Below are positions 19,775-26,577 of a stretch of 39,181 nt of DNA, piece after piece. Location of the stretch: contig JAIXRU010000265.1 of the NCBI GenBank assembly GCA_027485045.1, positions 1 through 39,181 on the forward strand, given 5' to 3'. Within the stretch, counting starts at the first letter, position 1; each line of letters opens with the position of its first letter. This DNA comes from Opitutaceae bacterium (GTDB lineage: Bacteria; Verrucomicrobiota; Verrucomicrobiia; Opitutales; Opitutaceae). The notes beneath the pieces are model-generated. The model was not told where the DNA came from. It saw only the letters and a list, made by a program, of their open reading frames with translations, and made no database searches. The translations under genes were made by a program, and so were the position numbers.

Positions 19775-20242
19775 ATGAAGGTCATGTTCACCGCCAAGGA
19801 ATACGCCCGCCTGCTCGAACTCGTTTACCTGGGGTCGCGCGTGGTCGCCGGCTCGCGGCCGCCCGAGGAGGAAAATCCGCATCTCGCCCGGTATGTCGAA
19901 ATTCAGCAAAAGTTGTTCGATATGGCCACGCCGCTGGGCTGCGCGGACATGGTGACGGTGGCGAGCAACGGCTTGCTGATGCCTTCGGAGAAGGTTTTGG
20001 AGGACGAGCGACTGCGCAAGATCGAGGGAGATTACTCCAACGATCTTTTCTGGCATGAGCTGGTGGCCCGTCTGGCCGACCGTGATCTCGGGGCGGAGCA
20101 GGCGCGCAGTCACGCCAAGGGCAAGGACGGGCCGCCGATCGATGCCGATTTGCGACTCAAGGAAATCGAGGACGTCTACTGGGATGAGTTTGAGAAATAT
20201 GATCTGGCGCACGTGATTTTGTTGAGAGGCGCCAAAGGTTGA
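19775..20242 (+). CDS. Hypothetical protein
   Basis: 155 residues from ATG 19775 (MKVMFTAKEYARLLELVYLG). An upstream in-frame start at 19715 would add a low-quality Gly/Arg/Trp leader. The protein is helical and charged (EENPHLARYVEIQQKLFDMA, KIEGDYSNDLFWHELVARLA, LRLKEIEDVYWDEFEKYDLA), with no signal peptide or membrane segment. I do not recognise a family or catalytic motif. The DUF4202 gene begins 15 nt after its stop, so the two are probably cotranscribed. Confidence 0.75.
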   Translation: MKVMFTAKEYARLLELVYLGSRVVAGSRPPEEENPHLARYVEIQQKLFDMATPLGCADMVTVASNGLLMPSEKVLEDERLRKIEGDYSNDLFWHELVARLADRDLGAEQARSHAKGKDGPPIDADLRLKEIEDVYWDEFEKYDLAHVILLRGAKG

Positions 20243-20257
20243 GCTTCTGAAAACCCG

Positions 20258-20845
20258 ATGAGCAACGAAGCCTATGCCCGGGCGCGAGCAGCGGTGGACG
20301 CCGCGCATGCGCTCGATCCGAAACGCGCCGCCGACGGTCGCGCCGCCGAGCTGGTGTATGGGGAGCGAGTGGAGGCTTGGGTGGTGCGGCTGGTGCCGGA
20401 TGCCGCGCCGCATTTGCGGCTGGCGGCACGGTGCCAACATCTGGAGCGCTGGCTCACGCCGCGGGCGAGTTATCCGCTGGATAAGGTCGGTTACCATGCC
20501 TGGCGGCGCGGGCTCTATGTGAAGCAGGCGGAGCGGGCGCGGGAGTTGTTAATCGCGGCCGGGGTTGAGGCAGGGGAGGCGGCGGAAGTGGCTACTTGGG
20601 TTTCGAAAACCGGACTTAAGACCAATCCGGGCACACAGGCCTTGGAGGATGCGGCGTGTCTGGTGTTTTTGGAAAACGAGATCGCGGATTTCGCCTGGGC
20701 GCACGCGGACTATACCGAGGAGAAGTTCGTCGATATCCTGCGCAAGACTTGGCGGAAAATGAGCCCGGCGGCGCAGGCGGCTGCGCTTGGGCTGGAGTTG
20801 CCCGCGCCGATTGCGGCGCTGGTGCGCAAGGCGTTGGCGGGGTGA
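20258..20845 (+). CDS. DUF4202 family protein
   Basis: 195 residues, ATG start 15 nt after the preceding stop. The features HLRLAARCQHLERWLTPRAS, YPLDKVGYHAWRR, then ALEDAACLVFLENEIADFA and DILRKTWRKMS follow the DUF4202 pattern. The His/Arg/Trp-rich helical arrangement (RCQHLERW, ALEDA) is reminiscent of HD-domain-like metal-binding helices, but enzymatic activity is not established for the family. Convergent with the YkgJ-like gene, 7 nt apart. Confidence 0.85.
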   Translation: MSNEAYARARAAVDAAHALDPKRAADGRAAELVYGERVEAWVVRLVPDAAPHLRLAARCQHLERWLTPRASYPLDKVGYHAWRRGLYVKQAERARELLIAAGVEAGEAAEVATWVSKTGLKTNPGTQALEDAACLVFLENEIADFAWAHADYTEEKFVDILRKTWRKMSPAAQAAALGLELPAPIAALVRKALAG

Positions 20846-20852
20846 GGACGGA

Positions 20853-21209
20853 TTAGACGGAGGCGGCGGGGCGGCCGGCTTTGAGGGCGCGTTCGCCCTC
20901 GCACTCGGGGGAGCCTCGGGCGAGGTCGCGGCAGGTTTGCGGGCGGCGGTCGTAGATGCCGCAAAAATACTCTCGGGCTCCGTCGGCGGCGGTGCGTACG
21001 GCGAGGGCGGCACAGTGGCCGGCCGTCATGCGCAGATAGGCGCGGTGGCCGATGAAGTGGGCGAGCCGTTCGGCGTCGGGGCCGAGGCGGGTCCAGTCAG
21101 CGCCGGTCACCCGCACGTAGGTTTCGAGGTGGGAAAAACAACAGACTCCGCAGCGCAGGCAGGCGGCGGAGTCTTCAAGAACGGCGGCGGGGTCGGGAGC
21201 GGCGGACAC
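20853..21209 (-). CDS. YkgJ-like cysteine cluster protein
   Basis: 118 residues, GTG start. The cysteine pattern CLRCGVCCF (N-terminal), GHC, YFCGIYDRRPQTCRDLARGSPEC matches the YkgJ/UPF0153 zinc- or iron-binding cluster family: CxxCGxCC followed by a CxxYxxRPxxCR segment. Function is unknown in the family; some members act in metal-related modification. The start is 42 nt downstream of the tlpA-like stop, same strand, so the two may be cotranscribed. Confidence 0.88.
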   Translation of the reverse strand: MSAAPDPAAVLEDSAACLRCGVCCFSHLETYVRVTGADWTRLGPDAERLAHFIGHRAYLRMTAGHCAALAVRTAADGAREYFCGIYDRRPQTCRDLARGSPECEGERALKAGRPAASV

Positions 21210-21251
21210 GGCGGGTGAACGCGAGCTCGAACCGGGTGCGGTTCGGCGGGA

Positions 21252-21797
21252 TCAGAGCAGGGACAGAATGAGCTTTTCGTACTCCTCGGTTTCCATGGCG
21301 CCGACTTTGCGGTGGCGGATTTTGCCTTCGCGATCGATCAGGAAGGTGGTGGGGATGGCCTCGATGCCGCCGAAGGTTTCGACGATTTCGGGGGAGACCA
21401 GGGCGAGGGGGTAGTTGACGGCGTTTTTCTTGGCGAAGGGTTCGACCACGGCGGCGCCTTTCTGGTCCACGGAGAGGCCGACGATGACGAGGCCTTTTTC
21501 GGCATATTTCTTTTGCAACTGCACGTAGCCGGGGATCTCGCGCACACAGGGCGGGCACCAGGTGGCCCAGAAGTCGAGGACGACGATCTTGCCCTTGAGG
21601 GTGTCTTTGCCGATTGGCTTGCCGTCGAGCGTGGTTAATTGCCAGGCGGGCGAAGGGCCGATGACGGGAAGGGCGGCGGTTTTGGTGGAGGGGAGCAGAG
21701 GCTGGGCGTGGGCGCGGAAGGCGGGGATGGCGACGCCGGCGATCAAGAGGGCGAGGGCGGCCAGGCTAAGCGGGAGGAGGCGAAGGCGGGAATTCAT
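21252..21797 (-). CDS. TlpA/ResA-like thiol-disulfide oxidoreductase
   Basis: 181 residues, ATG start. Residues 1-31 are a signal peptide or membrane anchor (SLAALALLIAGVAIPAFRA). The thioredoxin fold follows: IVVLDFWATWCPPCVREIPG with catalytic Cys81 and Cys84 (WCPPC), LVIVGLSVDQKG, and the cis-proline loop EAIPTTFLIDREGKI. It is an envelope protein that probably reduces disulfides, for example in cytochrome c maturation or repair of exported proteins. No cytochrome-biogenesis genes are nearby to decide. Followed 42 nt later by the YkgJ-like gene. Confidence 0.92.
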   Translation of the reverse strand: MNSRLRLLPLSLAALALLIAGVAIPAFRAHAQPLLPSTKTAALPVIGPSPAWQLTTLDGKPIGKDTLKGKIVVLDFWATWCPPCVREIPGYVQLQKKYAEKGLVIVGLSVDQKGAAVVEPFAKKNAVNYPLALVSPEIVETFGGIEAIPTTFLIDREGKIRHRKVGAMETEEYEKLILSLL

Positions 21798-21941
21798 GGT
21801 TGGTGGAGGTTAAAGGGGACAGCGACGACGTGCATGAGATACGCCAAGAAACAAAAATATTCCCACGCTTTGGCCGGTGGCCGGGTTTCGGGCGGGTTGG
21901 GCCCGGCGGGAAAGCGACGAAAGGGAGAGCGTTGCCGTCGG

Positions 21942-22844
21942 TTAGCCCGGACCGCCGATGCCGAGTTCCATACCCAGGGTGTCGATGAATTTCTTCATCG
22001 CGGGGGTGAGCACGCGGCCCTTGCGGTAGAGGATGGCGAGGGGGCGGGTGAAGTCTTTGCCCTTGAGCTTGAGCATGGTGAGGGTGCCGGCGCGGACCTC
22101 TTGCTGCACCGTGGCCTGGGGCACGATGGCTATGCCGTGGTCGATTTCGACCGCGCGTTTAACGGTTTCGATATTGTCGAACTCCATCACGGGTTCGCAG
22201 TTTTCGAGTTTGTGGTCGCGGAAGATCTGGTCGACCGCCTTGCGGGTGGGGATGTCGGGGTCGAAGCCGATGAATTTGTGGCCGGCCAGTTCGGCGACGG
22301 AGACCTCGCCTTTTTTTGCCAAGGGATGGTTGGGCGGGGTGATGAGAACGAGGCGGTCGTTGCGGAAGGGGAGGATCTCGATCTGGCGCTGTTTCTGGGG
22401 GAAGGCGACGAGGCCGAAGTCCACGGAGTTGTGCAGGATGTCTTCGTAAACGAGGTTGTTGCGCCGGTATTCCACCCGGACGTTCACGGAAGGGAAATCG
22501 TAGAGGAACTTTTTAATGTAGGGCGGCAGCTCGTGCAGGCCGATGGAGTAAATGGTCGAGATACGGATGGTGCCGCTGATGACTTTTTTGAGCTCTTGCA
22601 GGTCCGAATCGAGCTTATCGTAGGTGTGCAGAATCTCTTTGGCCGATTCGTAAACTTGGTAGCCCTCGCGGGTGAGCTGGAATTGTTTCTGGCTGCGGTC
22701 GATGAGGAGGGCTTTGAAGTGCTTTTCCATCGCGCGGGCCTGCTGGCTGACCGCCGACTGGGTGATGTTATTGAGCTTTGCGGCTTTGGAAAAGCTCTTC
22801 GTTTCCACGAGGTCGGCAAAGATTTTGAAGTTCTCGATTTGCAT
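21942..22844 (-). CDS. LysR-family transcriptional regulator
   Basis: 300 residues, ATG start. The N-terminal winged helix-turn-helix spans about residues 1-60 (SFSKAAKLNNITQSAVSQQA, then LTREGYQVYESAKEIL). The effector-binding domain has two alpha/beta subdomains (GTIRISTIYSIGLHELP, VDFGLVAF, DRLVLITPPNHPLA, VEIDHGIAIVPQATV). Full family length. It is divergent from the YggS-type gene across 77 bp, the usual layout when a LysR protein controls its neighbour and itself. The inducer is unknown. Confidence 0.93.
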   Translation of the reverse strand: MQIENFKIFADLVETKSFSKAAKLNNITQSAVSQQARAMEKHFKALLIDRSQKQFQLTREGYQVYESAKEILHTYDKLDSDLQELKKVISGTIRISTIYSIGLHELPPYIKKFLYDFPSVNVRVEYRRNNLVYEDILHNSVDFGLVAFPQKQRQIEILPFRNDRLVLITPPNHPLAKKGEVSVAELAGHKFIGFDPDIPTRKAVDQIFRDHKLENCEPVMEFDNIETVKRAVEIDHGIAIVPQATVQQEVRAGTLTMLKLKGKDFTRPLAILYRKGRVLTPAMKKFIDTLGMELGIGGPG

Positions 22845-22848
22845 GGGG

Positions 22849-22880
22849 AATTGGGCCTAAATTGTGCTTTCAGCTATAAA
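22849..22880 (+). promoter_or_regulatory. Putative yggS promoter overlapping a dyad (LysR operator candidate)
   Basis: A possible -35 ttgggc (22851-22856) and -10 tataaa (22875-22880) are spaced 18 bp apart, 42 nt before the YggS ATG. The -35 lies in an aatt-N7-aatt dyad (22849-22863) next to the lysR start. The combination fits LysR-type control but is weak. Confidence 0.35.
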
Positions 22881-22921
22881 TCCTACTAATCTCCCCGCAA
22901 CAGAGAAAACCCACTTTCACT

Positions 22922-23635
22922 ATGATTACCTATGAAGATTTCTTTTCCCGTGTCGAAAAAGTCGAAGCGCGTATCGCGGCAGCTTGCCTAGCGTCGGGGC
23001 GGGCGGCGGGAGAAGTAAAACTTCTAGCTGTGACTAAAACGCATCCGGCCGATGCGGCAATTTATGCGGCGCGGCACGGGTTGGCGGCGGTGGGTGAAAA
23101 CCGGGTGCAGGAGGCGGCGGCCAAACGACCGCTGGCGGCGGCAGCGGGGGCGGCGGCTTTGCGGTGGGAGTTGATCGGGCATTTGCAAAGCAACAAGGCG
23201 AGGCTGGCGGCCGAGACTTTTGATCGGGTGCAGAGCGTGGATTCGGAGAAACTGGTGCGCCAACTGGACAAGGCGGCCGGCGAGCTGGGGCGGCCCCTGG
23301 CGGTATTGTTACAGGTGAATGCGGGGCGGGATCCGGCGAAGTTCGGCTGCGAACCGGAGGACGCGCCGCGTTTACTGGAGGCGGCGCTGGCGGCTCCGAA
23401 TCTGCGGGTGGACGGTTTGATGACCATCGCGCCGCTGGGCGCGGATGCGGCGGAGACGGCCGAGCATGCGCGGCGAACCTTTGCCAATCTAAGGACGCTC
23501 CGCGATGAATTCGCGACGCGTTTCGGGGTGGCCTTGCCCGAGCTTTCGATGGGGATGAGCGCGGATATCGAGCTGGCCATCGCGGCCGGCAGCACGTGCG
23601 TGCGGGTGGGATCGGCGTTGTTCGGGGCGCGTTGA
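22922..23635 (+). CDS. YggS-family pyridoxal phosphate homeostasis protein
   Basis: 237 residues, ATG start. It is the single-domain PLP-binding TIM barrel related to the N-terminal domain of alanine racemase. Seen: KLLAVTKTHPADAA with the PLP Schiff-base Lys39, AVGENRVQEA, WELIGHLQSNKAR, the signature LSMGMSADIELAIAAGSTCV, and RVGSALFGAR at the C-terminus. These proteins buffer free PLP and affect amino-acid balance; no catalysis is firmly established. In many bacteria the gene sits beside proC or cell-division genes, but here it is divergent from a LysR regulator. Confidence 0.95.
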   Translation: MITYEDFFSRVEKVEARIAAACLASGRAAGEVKLLAVTKTHPADAAIYAARHGLAAVGENRVQEAAAKRPLAAAAGAAALRWELIGHLQSNKARLAAETFDRVQSVDSEKLVRQLDKAAGELGRPLAVLLQVNAGRDPAKFGCEPEDAPRLLEAALAAPNLRVDGLMTIAPLGADAAETAEHARRTFANLRTLRDEFATRFGVALPELSMGMSADIELAIAAGSTCVRVGSALFGAR

Positions 23636-23648
23636 GCGGGGCGGGCTC

Positions 23649-23672
23649 GGGGATCGACGCGGGGATCGACGC
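23649..23672. repeat. 12-bp perfect tandem duplication
   Basis: ggggatcgacgc occurs twice head to tail in the 46-bp gap between the convergent YggS and PrmA genes. No function is evident. Confidence 0.7.
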
Positions 23673-23681
23673 TTGTTTCGG

Positions 23682-24557
23682 CTAGGGCCGCGTCAGCGCG
23701 ATATCGCTCCACTCGCCCATCGCGCGGTGCTCCATTTGCCAGCCTAGGGTGGCGGGGGCGAAGGCGGCGCGCACCTGTTCGTTTTCGTGGGCCAGGATAC
23801 CACTGAGTACGAGGAGGCCGCCGGGGGCGACTGCGCCGGTGAGTTCGGGCACGAAGCGCATGAGCACATCGGCTTGGATGTTGGCCAGCACGACGCCGGC
23901 TTGTTTGCCGCCGGCCAGTCCGCCGACTAAGTCGCCGGTGAAAAAGCGCACTGCGTCCGCAAGTTCGTTGAGGGCGGCGTTTTCCTCGCTGACGCGTACG
24001 GCCTCGGCGTCGTTGTCGAAACCTTCGACGTCGCCCCAACCCAGTCGCGAGGCCGAGAGGGCGAGGATGCCGGAGCCGCAGCCGGCGTCGATCACGCGAC
24101 CAGCGGTGCCGTGGGATTCGGCGCGAGCGACCAGACGTTCCACGCAGAGGCGGGTCGTCTCGTGGTTGCCGGTGCCGAACGCGAGACCGGGGTCGAGCCA
24201 GATGGCGGTTTCGCCGGGGCCGAGGATGTGGGTCGCGCGTTCCCAGACAGGCACCCAGTGGAGCCGTCCGCAGCGCCAGGCTTTGAAGTGGGCCTTGTAA
24301 CTATCGCGCCAATCCTGATCGCCCAGGGGACGCTCCATCGGCGTGCCGGCGGCAGCTTCGGGAGGGAGCAGGGCGGCGAGTTGGGTCCACTCGGTGCGCG
24401 CTAGTTCTGCGGAGGTAAAAATACCGACGATCCAGGCGCGGGCGATAATCACGTCTTGCAGCAGGCTCCAGCCGTCCACGCCCAGTTCCAGCAGGACGTC
24501 GTCGATGGCGTCCACGGATGCCGGGGCCACTTCCACCTTGAGCTCGAATAGATTCAT
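23682..24557 (-). CDS. prmA: Ribosomal protein L11 methyltransferase
   Basis: 291 residues, ATG start. PrmA transfers methyl groups from S-adenosylmethionine to lysines and the N-terminus of ribosomal protein L11. An N-terminal recognition domain (about 1-60) precedes the Rossmann methyltransferase fold. Characteristic stretches are WLDPGLAFGTGNHETTRLC (about 120-138), the SAM-binding loop VIDAGCGSGILALSA (about 155-169), VEGFDNDAEAV, LANIQADVLMRF (the PrmA N-I/L motif region) and LLVLSGIL. Length fits the family. The DUF192 gene precedes it at 73 nt on the same strand. Confidence 0.93.
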   Translation of the reverse strand: MNLFELKVEVAPASVDAIDDVLLELGVDGWSLLQDVIIARAWIVGIFTSAELARTEWTQLAALLPPEAAAGTPMERPLGDQDWRDSYKAHFKAWRCGRLHWVPVWERATHILGPGETAIWLDPGLAFGTGNHETTRLCVERLVARAESHGTAGRVIDAGCGSGILALSASRLGWGDVEGFDNDAEAVRVSEENAALNELADAVRFFTGDLVGGLAGGKQAGVVLANIQADVLMRFVPELTGAVAPGGLLVLSGILAHENEQVRAAFAPATLGWQMEHRAMGEWSDIALTRP

Positions 24558-24630
24558 AGATTCGGAGCGTCCCTGTCCGCGCGGCAGGGTTCAAGGTTCA
24601 AGCAACGGAAGCGCGGGCCGCGGTTCCGGC

Positions 24631-25173
24631 TCAGGGGGCGTTGACTCCGTAGCGTTCGGGTTTGAACCCGCGGGCACGCAGCGCCGAGGCCAACTCGCGG
24701 AGATCGAGCTGGGCGCCGGGTTTTACGCCGTTTTTCGCGAACCAACCTTGGTTGAGTTCGAGGGCGAGGGTGTAGTCGGTGCCGGTGGATTTCACCGGGG
24801 TTTCGTCAAAGGCGTACATTTGATAAACTTCCCCCAGTTTTCCGTCGGCGGTGAAAAAGCCGATGTCGAGCGGGGTGGGGGTGTTGCGCATCCAGAAACT
24901 CATACGGGTGGGGGCGGGATAAACGAAGATCATCGCATCGTCCGGCCCGAGGTCGCGGCGGCCCATGAGGCCGCGTTGCATCTCTTCCGATGTGACGGCA
25001 ATTTGCACCCTTACTTTATGGCCGTCCACGGTGAGCGGGAAGAACTCCAGGACGTTTTTAACCGCTGCGCCGGTGGCGACGGTTTGGGTGGCGGGATCGC
25101 TGCCCTTGGCGCAACCGGTGAGGCCGAGCAGCAGCAGGGAGAGTGCGATACCTTTGAGCTGGGTGAAGGACAT
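24631..25173 (-). CDS. DUF192 lipoprotein
   Basis: 180 residues from ATG 25171-25173. An earlier in-frame start (25230) would place 19 basic residues before the signal peptide. The signal ends in a lipobox, LLLLGLTGC, with Cys21 the likely lipidated residue. The DUF192 domain follows: VTSEEMQRGLMGRRDLGPDD, AMIFVYPAPTRMSFWMRNT, PLDIGFFTADGKLGEVYQM, NQGWFAKNGVKPGAQL. DUF192 proteins are small exported beta-barrel-like proteins of unknown role. Probably periplasmic and anchored to a membrane. Confidence 0.9.
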   Translation of the reverse strand: MSFTQLKGIALSLLLLGLTGCAKGSDPATQTVATGAAVKNVLEFFPLTVDGHKVRVQIAVTSEEMQRGLMGRRDLGPDDAMIFVYPAPTRMSFWMRNTPTPLDIGFFTADGKLGEVYQMYAFDETPVKSTGTDYTLALELNQGWFAKNGVKPGAQLDLRELASALRARGFKPERYGVNAP

Positions 25174-25277
25174 GCCTAAAGGACGTAACGGTTTAATGCG
25201 CGCCGTCCATCGCAGAGGAGTGGGGCGCACGCGTTATCGTTATTCGCCCAGGCGACGCGTCGGGTGGGCGGCGCAAG

Positions 25278-25646
25278 TCAGAACTCCTTGAGCCGGCAGC
25301 GCACCAAAATCGCCGGCGGCGAGGTGGGCGTGGGCAGGGTGTCGAAGCCCGGGGGGCGGGCGGCGCCGCCTTCGGGGTAGTAACAAAACTGCATCAGGGT
25401 GCCGCGTCGGCGCACGATGGCACGGATGCGCCGGACTTCGCCGCCGCTGGAATCCCGCCAGATGAGGTCCAGGCAGGCGGGTTCCTGGGTGGAGACGTAT
25501 TCCACGCCGCCGACCTCGCGCGGGGTGCCGCCGATTTGAATGGCGAAGCGGGGGGCGATGATCTGCAGCCGTCCGGTGCGGTCGGGCAGGGGCTCGCCCG
25601 CGAAGTCCACCCCCAGAATCTGCCATTCGCCGTCGAGTCCGTTCAT
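25278..25646 (-). CDS. Small TIGR03067-like hypothetical protein
   Basis: 122 residues, ATG start. LDGEWQILGVDFAGEPLPDR, then RLQIIAPRFAIQIGGTP, a central GGVEYVSTQEPACLDLIWRD and the late PEGGAARPPGFDT resemble the TIGR03067 (lipocalin-like) pattern known from Planctomycetes and Verrucomicrobia, in which a LxGxW start and an RPxxF end are typical. No signal peptide. Assignment is from pattern memory only; function unknown. Confidence 0.55.
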   Translation of the reverse strand: MNGLDGEWQILGVDFAGEPLPDRTGRLQIIAPRFAIQIGGTPREVGGVEYVSTQEPACLDLIWRDSSGGEVRRIRAIVRRRGTLMQFCYYPEGGAARPPGFDTLPTPTSPPAILVRCRLKEF

Positions 25647-25680
25647 AAGAGGATTTGAAAGCGAGGGCAGGGCGGGGGAC

Positions 25681-25699
25681 GCGAGGATAAACGCCTCGC
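25681..25699. repeat. Small perfect hairpin upstream of the AsmA-like gene
   Basis: gcgagg (25681-25686) / cctcgc (25694-25699) with a 7-nt loop, in the 141-bp divergent gap before the AsmA-like gene at 25788. Possible leader or regulatory structure. Confidence 0.3.
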
Positions 25700-25787
25700 A
25701 GTCTTCCTGCGCAAGGGGTTGGTCGTGCCGGGTGGTGGCGGACTGTTCCGGGTTGCGGCGCTTGGTTTGGTCGTTTTTGTCCGGCCC

Positions 25788-26546
25788 ATGAAAAAACTTC
25801 TTTTGGTCTCCGCAGTGCTCGTGGTTTTGGGGTTAAGCGCGGTGGTGGTGGCTGGATTTTTTCTTGGTCCGATAGTAACCAAGGCGGTGAACACGGTAGG
25901 GCCGCGCATTACGGGGACCAAGGTCGAGCTGGCTTCGGCCAGCATCTCGCCCTTGACCGGTGGCGGCACCTTGAAGGGTTTGTTGGTCGGCAACCCGGCC
26001 GGTTGGACGAGTGACAAGGCGATCATCATTGGCGAAGCTCGGGCGAGTATCCAGCCGGCTTCGTTGCTGGGTTCGCATATCCTGATCAACGAAGTCTTCG
26101 TGGACGGCCCCGAGTTCGTTTTTGAGCAGCGCCTTTTGGGCGGCAATAACATCGCCGCCCTGCTGAAACAGATCGAGGCCAACACCGGTGGCGGTTCGGC
26201 CGCGCCCGAGGCCAAGGCGGGCGAAGCGAAGGCGGGCGAGCCGTTGAAGTTTGCGATCAAGTCCTTTCGTATCCAAAATGCCAAGATGGCGCTCAGTATC
26301 GCCGGGCAGAGCCTCACCGTGCCCTTGCCGCCCTTGACGATCACGGATCTCGGGGTGGCGGAGGGCGGCATCACGGCCGACCAAGTGGTGGGACAGGTTT
26401 TGAAGCGGGTGCTGGCCCAGCTTGGCGTGGCTGCGACCGAGGCGGCGATGAAGGTGGGCGGGGCTTTCCTGGACGGCGGAGCGGAGGGAGCAAAGAGCGC
26501 GCGAGAGGCGGCCAAGGGGGCCTTTAACAAGCTGCTGGGCAAGTAG
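25788..26546 (+). CDS. AsmA-like membrane-anchored periplasmic protein
   Basis: 252 residues from ATG 25788 (MKKLLLVSAVLVVLGLSAVV, an N-terminal membrane helix). An upstream in-frame start at 25719 is less likely because it precedes the charged start of the helix. After the anchor comes ITGTKVELASASISPLTGGG, LKGLLVGNPAGWTSDKAIII, ASIQPASLLGSHILINEVFV, then VDGPEFVFEQRLLGGNNIAA: the start of the AsmA/TamB-like repeating beta-groove fold. Large members move phospholipids between membranes, but this short one has only the N-terminal unit plus an Ala-rich tail. Role unknown. Convergent with ftsK. Confidence 0.7.
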   Translation: MKKLLLVSAVLVVLGLSAVVVAGFFLGPIVTKAVNTVGPRITGTKVELASASISPLTGGGTLKGLLVGNPAGWTSDKAIIIGEARASIQPASLLGSHILINEVFVDGPEFVFEQRLLGGNNIAALLKQIEANTGGGSAAPEAKAGEAKAGEPLKFAIKSFRIQNAKMALSIAGQSLTVPLPPLTITDLGVAEGGITADQVVGQVLKRVLAQLGVAATEAAMKVGGAFLDGGAEGAKSAREAAKGAFNKLLGK

Positions 26547-26577
26547 CCGGGCCGGGCGCGGCGGCCGTTTTAGGGGC

